This document shows positions 27,397-37,465 of a DNA stretch of 64,000 nucleotides, piece after piece (positions within the stretch are counted from its first letter, which is position 1; each line of letters begins with the position of its first letter). A program made the translations under genes and the position numbers. Source of the DNA: JBCAXA01 sp038749025 (GTDB taxonomy: Bacteria > Pseudomonadota > Gammaproteobacteria > Steroidobacterales > Woeseiaceae); NCBI GenBank assembly GCA_038749025.1, contig JBCDIL010000005.1, positions 1 through 64,000 on the forward strand. Reading direction: 5' to 3'. The notes under the pieces are model-generated. The model had not been told where the DNA came from, did no database searches, and saw only the letters and a program-made list of their open reading frames with translations.

Positions 27397-28869
27397 CTAA
27401 TCGTGACTATTTTGCAGCGCGTAAAACGTCACCTGATCAAAATCGGCACCATCACCAGTACTGTTTTGGGTATACGCACCAGCCTTGAAGTACATCCATT
27501 CCTGCGGAACGTCGTAGCCACTGTTGCGGTCGCCCATATCGACGAAGTTGTGGCCAATCACCGGACCGGTTGCATCTCCACGGCGCAGAATCACATCAAT
27601 GCGCGAGCCGCGCTGCACAATCTCGTACGAGAAGATTTCATCCAACGCGATACCGTTAACAGGATCGGTGTCGTCGGTCGGTGCATTGTCGATGTTCGCG
27701 TTAACAGGGCCGAGTACGGGAAAGTAGATATCGTCCGCGTTACGAATCTCGTGGGCGAAGTAAACAAAGCCGCGCTCGTTCTCTGGGTACTTGCGGTAGT
27801 ACAGGCGGATCGGCTCGTCGCTCTCCGCATGAATCTGCCCGATGATCACACGACCCAATTGACTGCGGTCGCCCGTCTCAGTCACGTGATTGACCGCTAG
27901 GGTCGCGCTCAATACGCCGTTGCGCCCGCCCGCCGCGATACCGGGGTCGGGCTGATAACCGAGCAACCAATTGTTGCGGTTGACGCCTCGGGTGCTGATA
28001 CCGGTATTGCCACGGCGCAGCATCTCGCGCAGTTCTGAGCGGGTAAAGCGTGTGTTCGCTGACGTCTTCTCGCCGGCAATCGTCGACCGAAACACCATGC
28101 CGCCGTCAGCGCCGGTGAAGAAAAACCCATCGGCGAAACCGCCATCGAGATCGGTCTCGCTGGCGGTGTCGCCAATGCCGTTGCCGTCAAGATCAGCGGG
28201 GGTATCGAGCTTCCAGCTGAGTAACTCGAAGTTTGCGCCCGGCGGCTGGGTCGGATCGAGCGCGAAATCGGCGGCTGTCACATTACTGGCTTCGAACACC
28301 GGATCCGGCGTATCCAATGGACAACCGAAGGCCGTTCCCTCAATGATGGCGTTATCGGTGTTCAACGAGTTACCGAAGTTTTCGATGCGCAAGTAGCGAG
28401 CTGGCGTGTCGGGCGTGTCGTAGCGCTCGAAACTTTGCGTCTCCCCCGACGACTGCTGATTGGTCAGCAGCGGATCGAACGTTGTTCCGTCTCCAGAACT
28501 CGACACGCTGAACATCGCGCTGCGTTGGTCGCCTTCGAACCAGGCGATACCCACCTCACGAATCAGGTGCCGTGCCCCGAGGTCCAACGTTAACGTCCGC
28601 GAGTCACCGGGGGCTTCCCAGCGGGATGCGCCATCGAAATCATCATCGATCGCTTGGTCCGGCCCACTGCCGGCGATGCTTTGTCCGTCATCGGTGGCCG
28701 CAACGACATTAATGAGGTGCGTACCGGAGCAGGTTGTGTTTACCGGCGGTGGCGGTGGCGCCGGTGTGGGTGTAGGTGCGGGTGCGACGGTGCGTGATGA
28801 ACCGCCGCCGCCGCAGCCGACGACAACCAGCAGACTAACGATGACACCGATTCGAGCGCTGTTAACCAC
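27397..28869 (-). CDS. Alginate lyase lipoprotein, PL7 with N-terminal F5/8C-type carbohydrate-binding domain
   Basis: 490 residues. A lipobox (LVVVGC, Cys19) is followed by a Pro/Thr linker. A discoidin/CBM32-like domain spans about 45-180 (IDDDFDGASRWEAPGDSRTL, RYLRIENFGNS). The polysaccharide lyase 7 domain (about 200-490) has all three signature motifs: RSELREM, QIH in IIGQIHAES, and YFKAGAYTQN. In PL7, QIH rather than QVH is linked with activity on guluronate-containing stretches. It cleaves alginate by beta-elimination, probably at the cell surface or in the periplasm. It is the last gene of the alginate operon. Confidence 0.92.
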   Translation of the reverse strand: MVNSARIGVIVSLLVVVGCGGGGSSRTVAPAPTPTPAPPPPPVNTTCSGTHLINVVAATDDGQSIAGSGPDQAIDDDFDGASRWEAPGDSRTLTLDLGARHLIREVGIAWFEGDQRSAMFSVSSSGDGTTFDPLLTNQQSSGETQSFERYDTPDTPARYLRIENFGNSLNTDNAIIEGTAFGCPLDTPDPVFEASNVTAADFALDPTQPPGANFELLSWKLDTPADLDGNGIGDTASETDLDGGFADGFFFTGADGGMVFRSTIAGEKTSANTRFTRSELREMLRRGNTGISTRGVNRNNWLLGYQPDPGIAAGGRNGVLSATLAVNHVTETGDRSQLGRVIIGQIHAESDEPIRLYYRKYPENERGFVYFAHEIRNADDIYFPVLGPVNANIDNAPTDDTDPVNGIALDEIFSYEIVQRGSRIDVILRRGDATGPVIGHNFVDMGDRNSGYDVPQEWMYFKAGAYTQNSTGDGADFDQVTFYALQNSHD

Positions 28870-28891
28870 GAGTGATCTCTGGTCGCGTCGG

Positions 28892-29950
28892 TTAGCGACG
28901 CTTCTTGGGGTCGACGGAGCCGGTCACCTGGATTCGGCGAAAGGCGACCGACGTATAGTCACCGTTGGCCTCGTCGACCTCCCAGTCGCCGCTGCCCTGG
29001 CAACCGGCGTACCAGACGCCATCCTTATCGACGGTGCTGCATTGATTGTAGGCGCCGGCTTTAAAGTACATCGCATCGCCGGAATAGCCCCTGGGGTTAT
29101 CTTTCTCATCGACGTTGCCGTAGGCATCGACGTTGTTGGCAAGATCGATCTGGTAAGTGACGGTTCGCGCCGGATCAGCGGTGCGGAACGTTAGGTACAT
29201 CGTGTTGCGATGGACATTGATGTTGTAGTTAAACCATTGCCCCAAGGCGATGCCATCCGCACCGGGGTCGTCCGGGCTTTCCCAGGTATTACCCCAAACG
29301 GGATAGGCGATGTCTGTTCGGTTCGGATCGTCTTTCGGCAAATTACGCTCGTAAGTCCAGAACACGGAGCCGGTCGCGTGATCGGGCCATTTCTTGTAGT
29401 AGACCTTGATGGGCTCGTTGCCCCAGCCAAACCCTTTGCCACGGTTGATAACCGCTTGGTCTTTGTCGGCATGGATCTGCCCGACAACAACCGAGTACGC
29501 TGGCTTCTTTTCGCTGTTCTTCGCGTTGCGCGCAACGTGCAGTACTTTCAGTGTCGCTTCTAGCTGGCCGCCGACGGCGGCGAACGTACGTGACCGTCGA
29601 TGCGCCTTTAGCGAGAAGTTGTTCTTGGGATCGTGGGTGCCTATGTCGGTGTTTTTCCCGCGCAGCATTTGCCGCAGCTCGCTCCGCGTATTGGTTGAGC
29701 CTTGTGTCGTCTGCGCCTTGTTGGGGGCTGTGAACACAAGATTGCCGCTGTCATCGAGATAGAAGAATTCTGGGTGCGAGAACTTTCGCAGCGACCGAAC
29801 GCCGACTTCGTCCACTTTGCCGTCGTTGTTATCGTCCAACGGCAACGAGAGTTTCCAAAACCTAAGATCAAACCGCTCGGCCGGTAGCTCCGCACAAGCC
29901 ACCGACGGCACGACCAACGCTAACGCCGATAAAGCGATCAAACACCGCAT
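28892..29950 (-). CDS. Alginate lyase, PL7
   Basis: 352 residues. A signal peptide (MRCLIALSALALVVPSVACA) precedes a single catalytic domain with the PL7 motifs RSELRQM, QIH in VVGQIHADKD, and YFKAGAYNQC. The C-terminal extension has a Cys pair (CSTVDKDGVWYAGC) and a basic tail. Without a lipobox with Leu at -3 it is more likely periplasmic or secreted. It lies between the TonB receptor and the second lyase, 22 bp from the latter, which indicates one operon. A strong hairpin precedes its ribosome binding site. Confidence 0.92.
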   Translation of the reverse strand: MRCLIALSALALVVPSVACAELPAERFDLRFWKLSLPLDDNNDGKVDEVGVRSLRKFSHPEFFYLDDSGNLVFTAPNKAQTTQGSTNTRSELRQMLRGKNTDIGTHDPKNNFSLKAHRRSRTFAAVGGQLEATLKVLHVARNAKNSEKKPAYSVVVGQIHADKDQAVINRGKGFGWGNEPIKVYYKKWPDHATGSVFWTYERNLPKDDPNRTDIAYPVWGNTWESPDDPGADGIALGQWFNYNINVHRNTMYLTFRTADPARTVTYQIDLANNVDAYGNVDEKDNPRGYSGDAMYFKAGAYNQCSTVDKDGVWYAGCQGSGDWEVDEANGDYTSVAFRRIQVTGSVDPKKRR

Positions 29951-29962
29951 ACGATACGCCTC

Positions 29963-29998
29963 GTCGCGCGGCGACAGTCAAACCTGTCGCTGCGCGAC
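29963..29998 (-). other. RNA hairpin between the TonB receptor and PL7 genes
   Basis: GTCGCGCGGCGACAG (29963-29977) and CTGTCGCTGCGCGAC (29984-29998) pair over 15 positions with one mismatch and a 6-base loop. On the minus strand it comes right before the GAGGCG preceding the lyase ATG. There is no T-run, so it is more likely a processing or stability element than a terminator. Confidence 0.6.
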
Positions 29999-30009
29999 TT
30001 AGTCACTCT

Positions 30010-33000
30010 CTAATACTTTGCCGTTAACCCCAGAAACAGACGCGGGCCATAGCTCAGGGCCTGGAACGTATTACCGTCGATAGCTCGGTCATCGACGCGG
30101 GCCTCATCAAGGATATTCTTCGCCTCGAGGCTCACCCTGATGTTATCGGTCAGTTTGTAGCGAACACGCAGATCAAGCCGCTCATTCGCTCGTGTATAGC
30201 GAACGCGGCCGAACTCGTCACGGATAAACTGCTGGAAATACCCGGTCCGTCGGTTGTGGATTGCCTGGACGTACCAACGGTCGTTACTCCAATACAGCTG
30301 CGTGGAGCTCACTTTTCGCGATAGGCCGAATAAGTTAGCAGGCGGAATAATGCCGATTAACGGTGTTTCGGTGACCTCACCGGTGTCCTGATTGACCGAA
30401 ACACCAATCCCATCACCGCCTGCCTGGTCCTCAAACTCAAAGTCGGAATCGGCGTAGTTAAAGCTGAACTTGCCGCCGAAGCCGCTCCAAAATCCGGGCA
30501 AATAATCGAACGAGTGGATCAGTGTCACTTCGAAACCGGTGATCGTGCTGTCTCGATCGCTGATTTGCGTTGTCTCAACAACGCCTTGTACCTGGTTACC
30601 GTCGAGGTTGAAGTTCTCCAGCTGTGCAACGGTCTCAAACCCGCCGTTAAACTCTTTCCAATAGACGAGGCCCGCGATCATCGAACTGTCGTTCGGATAC
30701 CACTCGAGCCCCAAGTCGACGTTCGTCGACATGATTGGCTCAAGGAATGGGTTACCGGTCGCGCTGATGCCGTTCACCGCTTCGGACAAGGTCGTGTAGG
30801 CGTTACCGACATCGTTATCCTGAATGGCACGACCGTTGCCGAAGGCGTTCGGGTCCGGTCGCGACATGCCGCGGTAAACACCGCTTCTGAAGATCAGGTC
30901 CTCATCAAGATCGGCGATGACCGTAAGGCTCGGTAGGAACTCCTGGTAACTGTTCTTTTGGGTATCGGTTTCGAAACCGGCAACACCCGGGTCGCCCTCG
31001 GTGACGACAAAGCCAACGCCGTCGATTTCCTCGACGGTGATGGGCCCGCGGTAGCCGACCGACGTGATTTCGGTATCAACTAGGCGACCACCGAAGTTGC
31101 CACGAACCGGCAAGCCTGCAAACTCTGTTTCGAAATCGGCTTGGATGTAAAACGCTAACGTGTCTTCGGTAACATCATTAGTCCCGGACGTTATACCGTT
31201 TTGCAGCTGCACACCGGCAAGACCGCCGTAGTTGGCCAACCAAGCATTCGCTGCACAGCCGAAATTAAAGGTAGCGAATTGGTTTACGGCCGTACCGCTG
31301 ACAGCGTTGGTGATCAAGTTGCCGTCGCGGACGTTCGATAAGAATCCCGACTCCGGAAAACTTTGATCAGCGCAAGCCAAAACGTTCGCTAACGTCGCAT
31401 CGGTAACCGCATTGTCAGCACCGCCGTTGGGCGACACCAAATCTTCGTCTTCGAACAGGCTCTGGCCCGGGGCGTTGCGTAGGCCCCCCAACGTTAGGTA
31501 CTCCATACTGGAGAGCCGGGTACCGACTTTCACGGTACGAATCGGACCTGACTCCGGCTGCCAAGCCAGATCGGCACGAAATGCGTCGAGCGTGTTCTCA
31601 CGGCTGATCTGCCGGGCACGAAGTCGGGCACGATCCCGCGCGTTGAAATAGCTGGGGTCGGTCACTTCAAAACCGTTACCACCGTCATCGAGAATCGTTG
31701 CAATGGCAACGCCCGACTCACCTCGGTTTGTGTCCAACCGAACGGTGAAATCGTCGCGGTTACCGCCGACCAAATTATCGTGCGTCGCTCCTAAGCGAAG
31801 CTCGTAGTCCGTCTCGGTCCGCGTCGTATCGGACACGGCGTAGTCGACGTTCAATGTGAGGTTATCGGCCAACGCGAAATCAACGTTCAGGCCAAAACCA
31901 CTGTATTCCTCGAGGCGTTGAAAGTCGGTGGTAAATGAATGAATCACTGTTTCCGAAATCGATTGACTAACGACGCCGGTCGTCGGGTTCGATCGCAGCA
32001 AGGAAAGGTCTTCCTGAGTGCTGCCCCACTGTAAATCCTTACGCAACTCGCGCTGATCGCGTTCCGAGTATTGAAAATCGAAGGTGATATCCAACCAATC
32101 GTTAGGCTGCAATTGAATCGCACCGAATAGCGCCTCGCGCTCATCGCTCGTCGTGTTCTGGCGATAGCGGTGATCGCGGGGAATATAGGCGAATGGAATA
32201 TCGGCGACCGAATTGTAGTTGGGATTCGAATCGATAAGCGCTTGGATTCGACCGTTACTGACCCCCGCTAAACCATCGTCGCAGCGCCCATCGGTATCGG
32301 TCGGCAGTGCGCCGGCACTGAACGACGTTAGTTCACACGCTTCGAGCCGCCCCTGACCCGACGTGGTTGTGTACTCCTGCTCGGGGTTCGACTCGTCGCG
32401 TACCTGCACGCCCAGAGAAACGCCGAGCAGCGCGCCGCTATCAAACTCGAATTGATCGATGTACGCCAGCGTCGCCCGCGAACCAAAGTCCTGGCCGCCT
32501 GTTATGTTGCTCTCATCGGGGCTATGCGCTGCCTTAACGTCGGCTTGGAACAAGCGCTTGCCGTAAACGAGTGGTTTTTTGGTGTCGAGATGAACCTGGC
32601 CGCTCACCGCACCTTCGATGTACTCCGCCGATTGCGATTTGTGAATCGCGATCTTATTGAACATCTCAGACGGAAAAATACTGAAGTTCACGGCGCGGTT
32701 ACCGCCACCGTTGGTCGCTTCGCGGCCGTTAACGACCGTGGTACCGAGAAACGGCCCTAAACCGCGAATAGACAGCTCAGTCGCGCCGCCGTTTTCTTGG
32801 TGAGACGTCGCACCGGTAATCGTCTCGAGCGCATCACCAATCGAGAGCGCCGGAATATCACCGATCTCATCGGACGACAAACCATCGACGATCTGTGTCG
32901 ACGTACGCTTAATGTCGATTGTGCTTTGTACCGTCGCCCGGATCCCGGTAACGACAATCTCCTCGACTTCGGTTACCGTTTCGTCTGTCGCTTCGCTTTG

Positions 33001-33177
33001 TTGTGCCGTCGCGCTCGCACTCGCGAGCAAGGCGAAACTGGTCGCCAACACGGCGCTCGCGCGTCGCAACTGCGACGGTAACTCTGGGTCGATGATCGGC
33101 TTCGCTCTAAACATGCGGGTTCTCAGGTTCTTTGACGTGGTCTCTAAGGATTGTGCGATCGATTTCAGCGGCAGCAT
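30010..33177 (-). CDS. TonB-dependent receptor of the alginate operon
   Basis: 1055 residues from the ATG at 33177, which has GGAGG seven bases upstream and follows the previous stop by one base. After a long N-terminal extension and signal segment (ASAVLATSFALLASASATAQ) comes the TonB box VEEIVVTGIRATVQ. The plug has GGATELSIRGLGPFLGTTVV and the barrel ends GPRLFLGLTAKY. Large receptors of this type import oligosaccharides in marine Gammaproteobacteria. Position between a surface lipoprotein and two alginate lyases points to alginate oligosaccharides. A frame open to 33282 exists but overlaps the upstream gene. Confidence 0.9.
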   Translation of the reverse strand: MLPLKSIAQSLETTSKNLRTRMFRAKPIIDPELPSQLRRASAVLATSFALLASASATAQQSEATDETVTEVEEIVVTGIRATVQSTIDIKRTSTQIVDGLSSDEIGDIPALSIGDALETITGATSHQENGGATELSIRGLGPFLGTTVVNGREATNGGGNRAVNFSIFPSEMFNKIAIHKSQSAEYIEGAVSGQVHLDTKKPLVYGKRLFQADVKAAHSPDESNITGGQDFGSRATLAYIDQFEFDSGALLGVSLGVQVRDESNPEQEYTTTSGQGRLEACELTSFSAGALPTDTDGRCDDGLAGVSNGRIQALIDSNPNYNSVADIPFAYIPRDHRYRQNTTSDEREALFGAIQLQPNDWLDITFDFQYSERDQRELRKDLQWGSTQEDLSLLRSNPTTGVVSQSISETVIHSFTTDFQRLEEYSGFGLNVDFALADNLTLNVDYAVSDTTRTETDYELRLGATHDNLVGGNRDDFTVRLDTNRGESGVAIATILDDGGNGFEVTDPSYFNARDRARLRARQISRENTLDAFRADLAWQPESGPIRTVKVGTRLSSMEYLTLGGLRNAPGQSLFEDEDLVSPNGGADNAVTDATLANVLACADQSFPESGFLSNVRDGNLITNAVSGTAVNQFATFNFGCAANAWLANYGGLAGVQLQNGITSGTNDVTEDTLAFYIQADFETEFAGLPVRGNFGGRLVDTEITSVGYRGPITVEEIDGVGFVVTEGDPGVAGFETDTQKNSYQEFLPSLTVIADLDEDLIFRSGVYRGMSRPDPNAFGNGRAIQDNDVGNAYTTLSEAVNGISATGNPFLEPIMSTNVDLGLEWYPNDSSMIAGLVYWKEFNGGFETVAQLENFNLDGNQVQGVVETTQISDRDSTITGFEVTLIHSFDYLPGFWSGFGGKFSFNYADSDFEFEDQAGGDGIGVSVNQDTGEVTETPLIGIIPPANLFGLSRKVSSTQLYWSNDRWYVQAIHNRRTGYFQQFIRDEFGRVRYTRANERLDLRVRYKLTDNIRVSLEAKNILDEARVDDRAIDGNTFQALSYGPRLFLGLTAKY

Positions 33178-33178
33178 C

Positions 33179-36100
33179 TTATTCCTCCACCCCAACCGTC
33201 GCCTCGGACGTACTGGAGTTGTACGGTGATGCGGCGTTGTCGGTATCGAGTGAGTCGCCGTCGAGGTAGGACTCAAAGTCATCGGTGAACACCGCCGTTG
33301 TGCCGGCGGTATCCGAGTAGATCTCTATCTCGTCGATGCTGAAAATACCGGTCGCCGCACGAACACCGCTGTTGTCACCAAATCGGAAGGAAACGTGCGT
33401 AACACCGCCAAACGGTGCGTTGTCCGGCGTGAACGGCGCGAGACTGACACCATCGACGGTGATCGTGACCGAGGGTGCGACCGCGGTATCACCACCGGGA
33501 TACTCCCACGTGATTTCTACGTTCATGAACGTATCCAACGTATGCGGCAACGCGGACGTATCGGTCGCGCTCGGGTTCCGAATGCCGAAACTGTCGTCAC
33601 GAATACGGAAGTCGAGGATCGCACCGGCGTTATTGGTATCGGCGTTAAAGAGCGTGATAAACGCATCGCCATCGCCTAGCGTGTCGTCCAAACGCTTAAC
33701 GGCAACGTTTAAGCGCCCCGCCGCGAGCGGACCCGCGCCATCGAGTGCGTAACGGAGCTCACCGGTATCGCCGGCATCGGTGTCGATGACCTCGGCGATC
33801 TTATTGCCCGGTGTACCCGGTCCACTCACCTCGTCGGCTTCTGCGCCAACGGTGGCCTCAGATGTGCTCGAGTTGTAGGGCGATGCCGCGTTGTCGGTGT
33901 CGAGGGAGTCGCCTTCGATGTAGGACTCGAAGTCGTCGGTAAAGACCGCTGTCATTCCGTCGGTGTCGGCATAAATTCCGAGCTCATCGACGCTGAAGAT
34001 ACCGGTCGCTTCGCGGACACCGCTGTTGTCGCCGAAGCGGAAGGCGACGTGCGTGACACCGCCGAATGCGGAGTTGTCTGGCGTAAACGGTGCGAGCGCA
34101 ATGCCGTCGACCGAGATCGTGACTTCGGGGAGCAACGTCGTATCACCACCGGGGTACTCCCAAGTAATCAAGACATCCATGAACTGATCGAGCGTCAGCG
34201 GTAACGCCGATGTGTCGATCGAACTCGGTGCCCGAACGCCGAAACTGTCGTCACGGATGCGGAAGTCCAAGATCGCGCCCGCATTGTTGGTATCGGCGTT
34301 AAACAGTGTGATGAAGGCATCGCCGTTACCCAGATCATCATCGAGGCGCTTAACGGCGACTTCCAGACGACCTGCCGCCAGCGGACCGGCGCCATCCAAC
34401 GCGTACCGCAACTCACCGGTATCGCCCGGATCTGTATCGATAATCTCCGCCAGCTTGTTACCGGGACTACCCGGACCGCCGACACCCTCGACGGTCTCAA
34501 CGGTCGCTTCCGACGTACTGGAGTTGTACGGCGAAGCGGCGTTATCGGTGTCTAGCGAGTCACCGTCCAGATACGACTCGAAATCATCGGAGAAGACTTC
34601 AACGAAGCCTGCTGTATCGGAGTAGATCGCGAAGTCGTCAACGCTGACCTTGCCGGTCGGCTCGCGCACGCCGCTGTTATCGCCGAACCGAACCGCAACG
34701 TGCGTAACGCCGCCCACCGAATTGTTGTCCGGCGTGAACGGGGCGAGGCTGACGCCGTCCACCGAAACCGTCACGGTTGGATTCACAGACGTTGAGCCCC
34801 CTGGGTATTCCCACGTGATACGCACGTCCATAAATTCATCGAGCGTCAGCGGTAACGCCGAGGTATCAACGCTACTCGGGCTCCGGACACCGAAGCTGTC
34901 GTCGCGGATGCGAAGATCGAGAATTGCCCCATCGTTATTCGTCGCTGAGTTGAATAAGGTAATGAAGGCATCGCCATTACCCAGATCATCGTCGAGCCGC
35001 TTGATCTTCAGCTCAACACGTCCAGCGGCTAGTGGCCCAGCGCCGTCCAAGGCATAGCGCAACTCACCGGTGTCGCTGGCGTCGGTGTCGACAATGACCG
35101 CGACTTTGCTGCTACCGCCACTGGGCGCGCCGCCAACACCGTTAATGGTGATAACAAGCTCCGCCATCGTGCCGTCTACCGACGAAATCGGAATCGTGTC
35201 GGTAACGCGGTCGCCTTGAACCAACGCAGCGATCGTGGGGTTCATCGTGTCGAGCGTGTACTCCCACGTACCGGACGGCAGTATCGAGAAGGTTCCATAC
35301 GTTGTCGCGACGTTGGTCTGCTCGATGAGCATATCCTCACCGGGATCGGGATCGATAACGGTCACCATGTCCATAACGACATCGGTGCTGTCGCTGTTGA
35401 CGGCGCCAACGAGGTTAAAGAACACCGCTGGCGTAGAACCGCCATCATTACTGCGATCGAACACGGCAACGGTGGTATCGACGGAGTCGGGGTAATCAAC
35501 AGAGCCGGTGAATGAATCGCCAACACCGTAGCTTTCGAAGTCGTCCATAAAGACGAGTGTCGTCCCTTCGGGGTCGGAGAAGATCTCGACGTTATCGATG
35601 AAATACGAACCGAACGGGATTACGGTGCCGTTGTCGCCGAAGCGCCATTGAACACGCTCGACGCCCTCGCCGAACCACTGATTCAAGTCGGTGAAATCTG
35701 GATCAACGACGGCAGCGGTTGAGAATGGCCCACCACCGAGCGCCTCGCCGTTAATGAGAATCGTGATCTGGTTGGCTTCGGCCATGTCCCAGATGATCTC
35801 GATGTCATACCACTCGTTCGGCGTGAACGGCGCTTCGATAATGCCGCCTGGGTAGGCCGCGTTATCGGTGTTGCGCACTAAGAAGCGCGGCGCTCTGGGG
35901 CTGCCGTCTTCGTTGGTAGCCGATCCTTGAATACGCAAATCAACCAGTGACTCTGACACGCTGCCGGACGAGCCATACAGCGCTATGTAGGCATCTTTTT
36001 GATTGCCGTCATCGGCGAGCGCTTCCGTTTTCAAGAATGAAAATGACAACCGACCCTCAAGCTGGTGCGGGTCTAGATCGAGGCGTAATTCACCGGTATC

Positions 36101-37465
36101 GCCGTTGATCGTGTTTCTGATCTCGGCGACTTGCGTCAGTGCGGTAACGCGGATAACCAGACTGGCCATCGTACCGTCGGCAGAGACTAACGGGATGATG
36201 TCGGTAACAGACTCACCAACGTCGAGACCGACGACGGCCATATCGGTGGTGTTAAGTGCGTAAGTCCACTCGCCCGTCTCGGCGATGCTGAATACACCGT
36301 AGGTGGTCTGTACATCGGTTTGTGCAACAACCCGATCTTCACCGAAATTTACATCGGTAACGATGACGGTTCCGGTCAGTGGCGCCGCTTGGTCGTTGGG
36401 AACCGACGCCGACAAGCCATCGAACTCAGCGGGTTCTGGCAGGTTGTTGACAGCCCCCTGCACGGTGGTTAGCGCGTCGGCATCGAGGTTACCCGCTACC
36501 GACGACATGCTTAGATCCATAACGGCCTGATTGACGGCATCGACAGTCGCTTGCGAGAACGTCCCATCGGCAAGGTCGGTGCTGAGGGTACTAACGACGC
36601 CGCCGGCATCAGCGCCTGCGTCATTGGCATCGAGCTGCGAGATCAGTGCTAATGCCGTCGCGTACCGACCCGCATCATCGTTGCTGGCGGCTGTCGTTGC
36701 CAAGTCGGTCGGGACGATGGTCGTGATATCGCCAGCAACCGCGAAATTGATGCCAACCGCTGCGTTGTAAGTCGACAGAGCAGCATTAAGGTCGCCGGCT
36801 ATTTCGGCAAGCTGTACAGCGATTTCCGTTAGCGGTGACACGGTAAAGACCGCATCGCTAACGACATCGACGACGGCACGGGTCGGCGGTGCATCGAGCA
36901 CAGCGCCGGTCGCCTCATCCACGTAGGTACCGCCAGTACAAGAGACTAATGCGGGACCATCGACCGGAATCAAACCGGCGAAGCTCACCGAACCGTTGCT
37001 GCTGTCAGCGGAGGCCAACGATGTGCCGACAACGCCCATCGAGTCGATAGCTGCTATCTCGCACGTGGCGCCGTCGACCAAACCGTGAACGTAAAGGGCA
37101 CCGAGCGTAAAAGCCGCTTGAATGTCGAGTGGCGACGACTCCACGGTTTCGCGAAGCCCGGGTGAGTCGGTGTAGCGGACGACGACGGTTACGGAACCAC
37201 CGCCTTCATTGGCTGTTAACGTGTACGCCGACGATGTCGCACCGGCGATCAGTACACCGTTCGAGTACCACTGGTAACTCTCCGTGCCCGCTTGAACGCC
37301 CTCGGGATCCGTAACCGACGCCGAGACCGTGCCACCAACGACGGCATCGCCACTGATGCTCGCCACGCCATTTGACGCTGCGACGGTCGGCAAACTGTCT
37401 CTGTCGCTGCCGCAACCGACGAGTGTTGCCAACAGCACAGCACAACCGAAAACCCTAAGACTCAT
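33179..37465 (-). CDS. Large multidomain lipoprotein with VCBS-like and repeated beta-sandwich modules, alginate operon
   Basis: 1428 residues. A lipobox (LVGC, Cys18) is followed by an Ig-like domain (about 45-115, SYQWYSNGVLIAG). An alpha-rich segment (about 190-345) follows, then a VCBS-type repeat (about 360-450, TYGVFSIAETGEWTYALNTT). A concanavalin-like module spans about 460-640 and a second VCBS repeat about 690-775 (TYGTFSILPSGTWEYTLDTM). Then come three near-identical modules of about 217 residues, each with TGELRYALDGAGPLAAGR, AFITLFN, RIRDDSFG and DDFESY. No catalytic motif is recognised. It is the first gene of the operon, one base from the TonB receptor, which suggests a surface glycan-capture partner of it. 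Confidence 0.85.
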   Translation of the reverse strand: MSLRVFGCAVLLATLVGCGSDRDSLPTVAASNGVASISGDAVVGGTVSASVTDPEGVQAGTESYQWYSNGVLIAGATSSAYTLTANEGGGSVTVVVRYTDSPGLRETVESSPLDIQAAFTLGALYVHGLVDGATCEIAAIDSMGVVGTSLASADSSNGSVSFAGLIPVDGPALVSCTGGTYVDEATGAVLDAPPTRAVVDVVSDAVFTVSPLTEIAVQLAEIAGDLNAALSTYNAAVGINFAVAGDITTIVPTDLATTAASNDDAGRYATALALISQLDANDAGADAGGVVSTLSTDLADGTFSQATVDAVNQAVMDLSMSSVAGNLDADALTTVQGAVNNLPEPAEFDGLSASVPNDQAAPLTGTVIVTDVNFGEDRVVAQTDVQTTYGVFSIAETGEWTYALNTTDMAVVGLDVGESVTDIIPLVSADGTMASLVIRVTALTQVAEIRNTINGDTGELRLDLDPHQLEGRLSFSFLKTEALADDGNQKDAYIALYGSSGSVSESLVDLRIQGSATNEDGSPRAPRFLVRNTDNAAYPGGIIEAPFTPNEWYDIEIIWDMAEANQITILINGEALGGGPFSTAAVVDPDFTDLNQWFGEGVERVQWRFGDNGTVIPFGSYFIDNVEIFSDPEGTTLVFMDDFESYGVGDSFTGSVDYPDSVDTTVAVFDRSNDGGSTPAVFFNLVGAVNSDSTDVVMDMVTVIDPDPGEDMLIEQTNVATTYGTFSILPSGTWEYTLDTMNPTIAALVQGDRVTDTIPISSVDGTMAELVITINGVGGAPSGGSSKVAVIVDTDASDTGELRYALDGAGPLAAGRVELKIKRLDDDLGNGDAFITLFNSATNNDGAILDLRIRDDSFGVRSPSSVDTSALPLTLDEFMDVRITWEYPGGSTSVNPTVTVSVDGVSLAPFTPDNNSVGGVTHVAVRFGDNSGVREPTGKVSVDDFAIYSDTAGFVEVFSDDFESYLDGDSLDTDNAASPYNSSTSEATVETVEGVGGPGSPGNKLAEIIDTDPGDTGELRYALDGAGPLAAGRLEVAVKRLDDDLGNGDAFITLFNADTNNAGAILDFRIRDDSFGVRAPSSIDTSALPLTLDQFMDVLITWEYPGGDTTLLPEVTISVDGIALAPFTPDNSAFGGVTHVAFRFGDNSGVREATGIFSVDELGIYADTDGMTAVFTDDFESYIEGDSLDTDNAASPYNSSTSEATVGAEADEVSGPGTPGNKIAEVIDTDAGDTGELRYALDGAGPLAAGRLNVAVKRLDDTLGDGDAFITLFNADTNNAGAILDFRIRDDSFGIRNPSATDTSALPHTLDTFMNVEITWEYPGGDTAVAPSVTITVDGVSLAPFTPDNAPFGGVTHVSFRFGDNSGVRAATGIFSIDEIEIYSDTAGTTAVFTDDFESYLDGDSLDTDNAASPYNSSTSEATVGVEE
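33182..35120 (-). repeat. Three tandem coding repeats of about 650 bp
   Basis: The segment encodes three copies of the same 217-218-residue module. Matching points (the codons for STSEATV) fall at about 33194, 33848 and 34499, so the periods are 654 and 651 bp. The DNA is visibly similar as well as the protein, so duplication was fairly recent or copies are kept alike by recombination. A fourth, diverged copy is encoded near 35590-36080. Confidence 0.85.
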
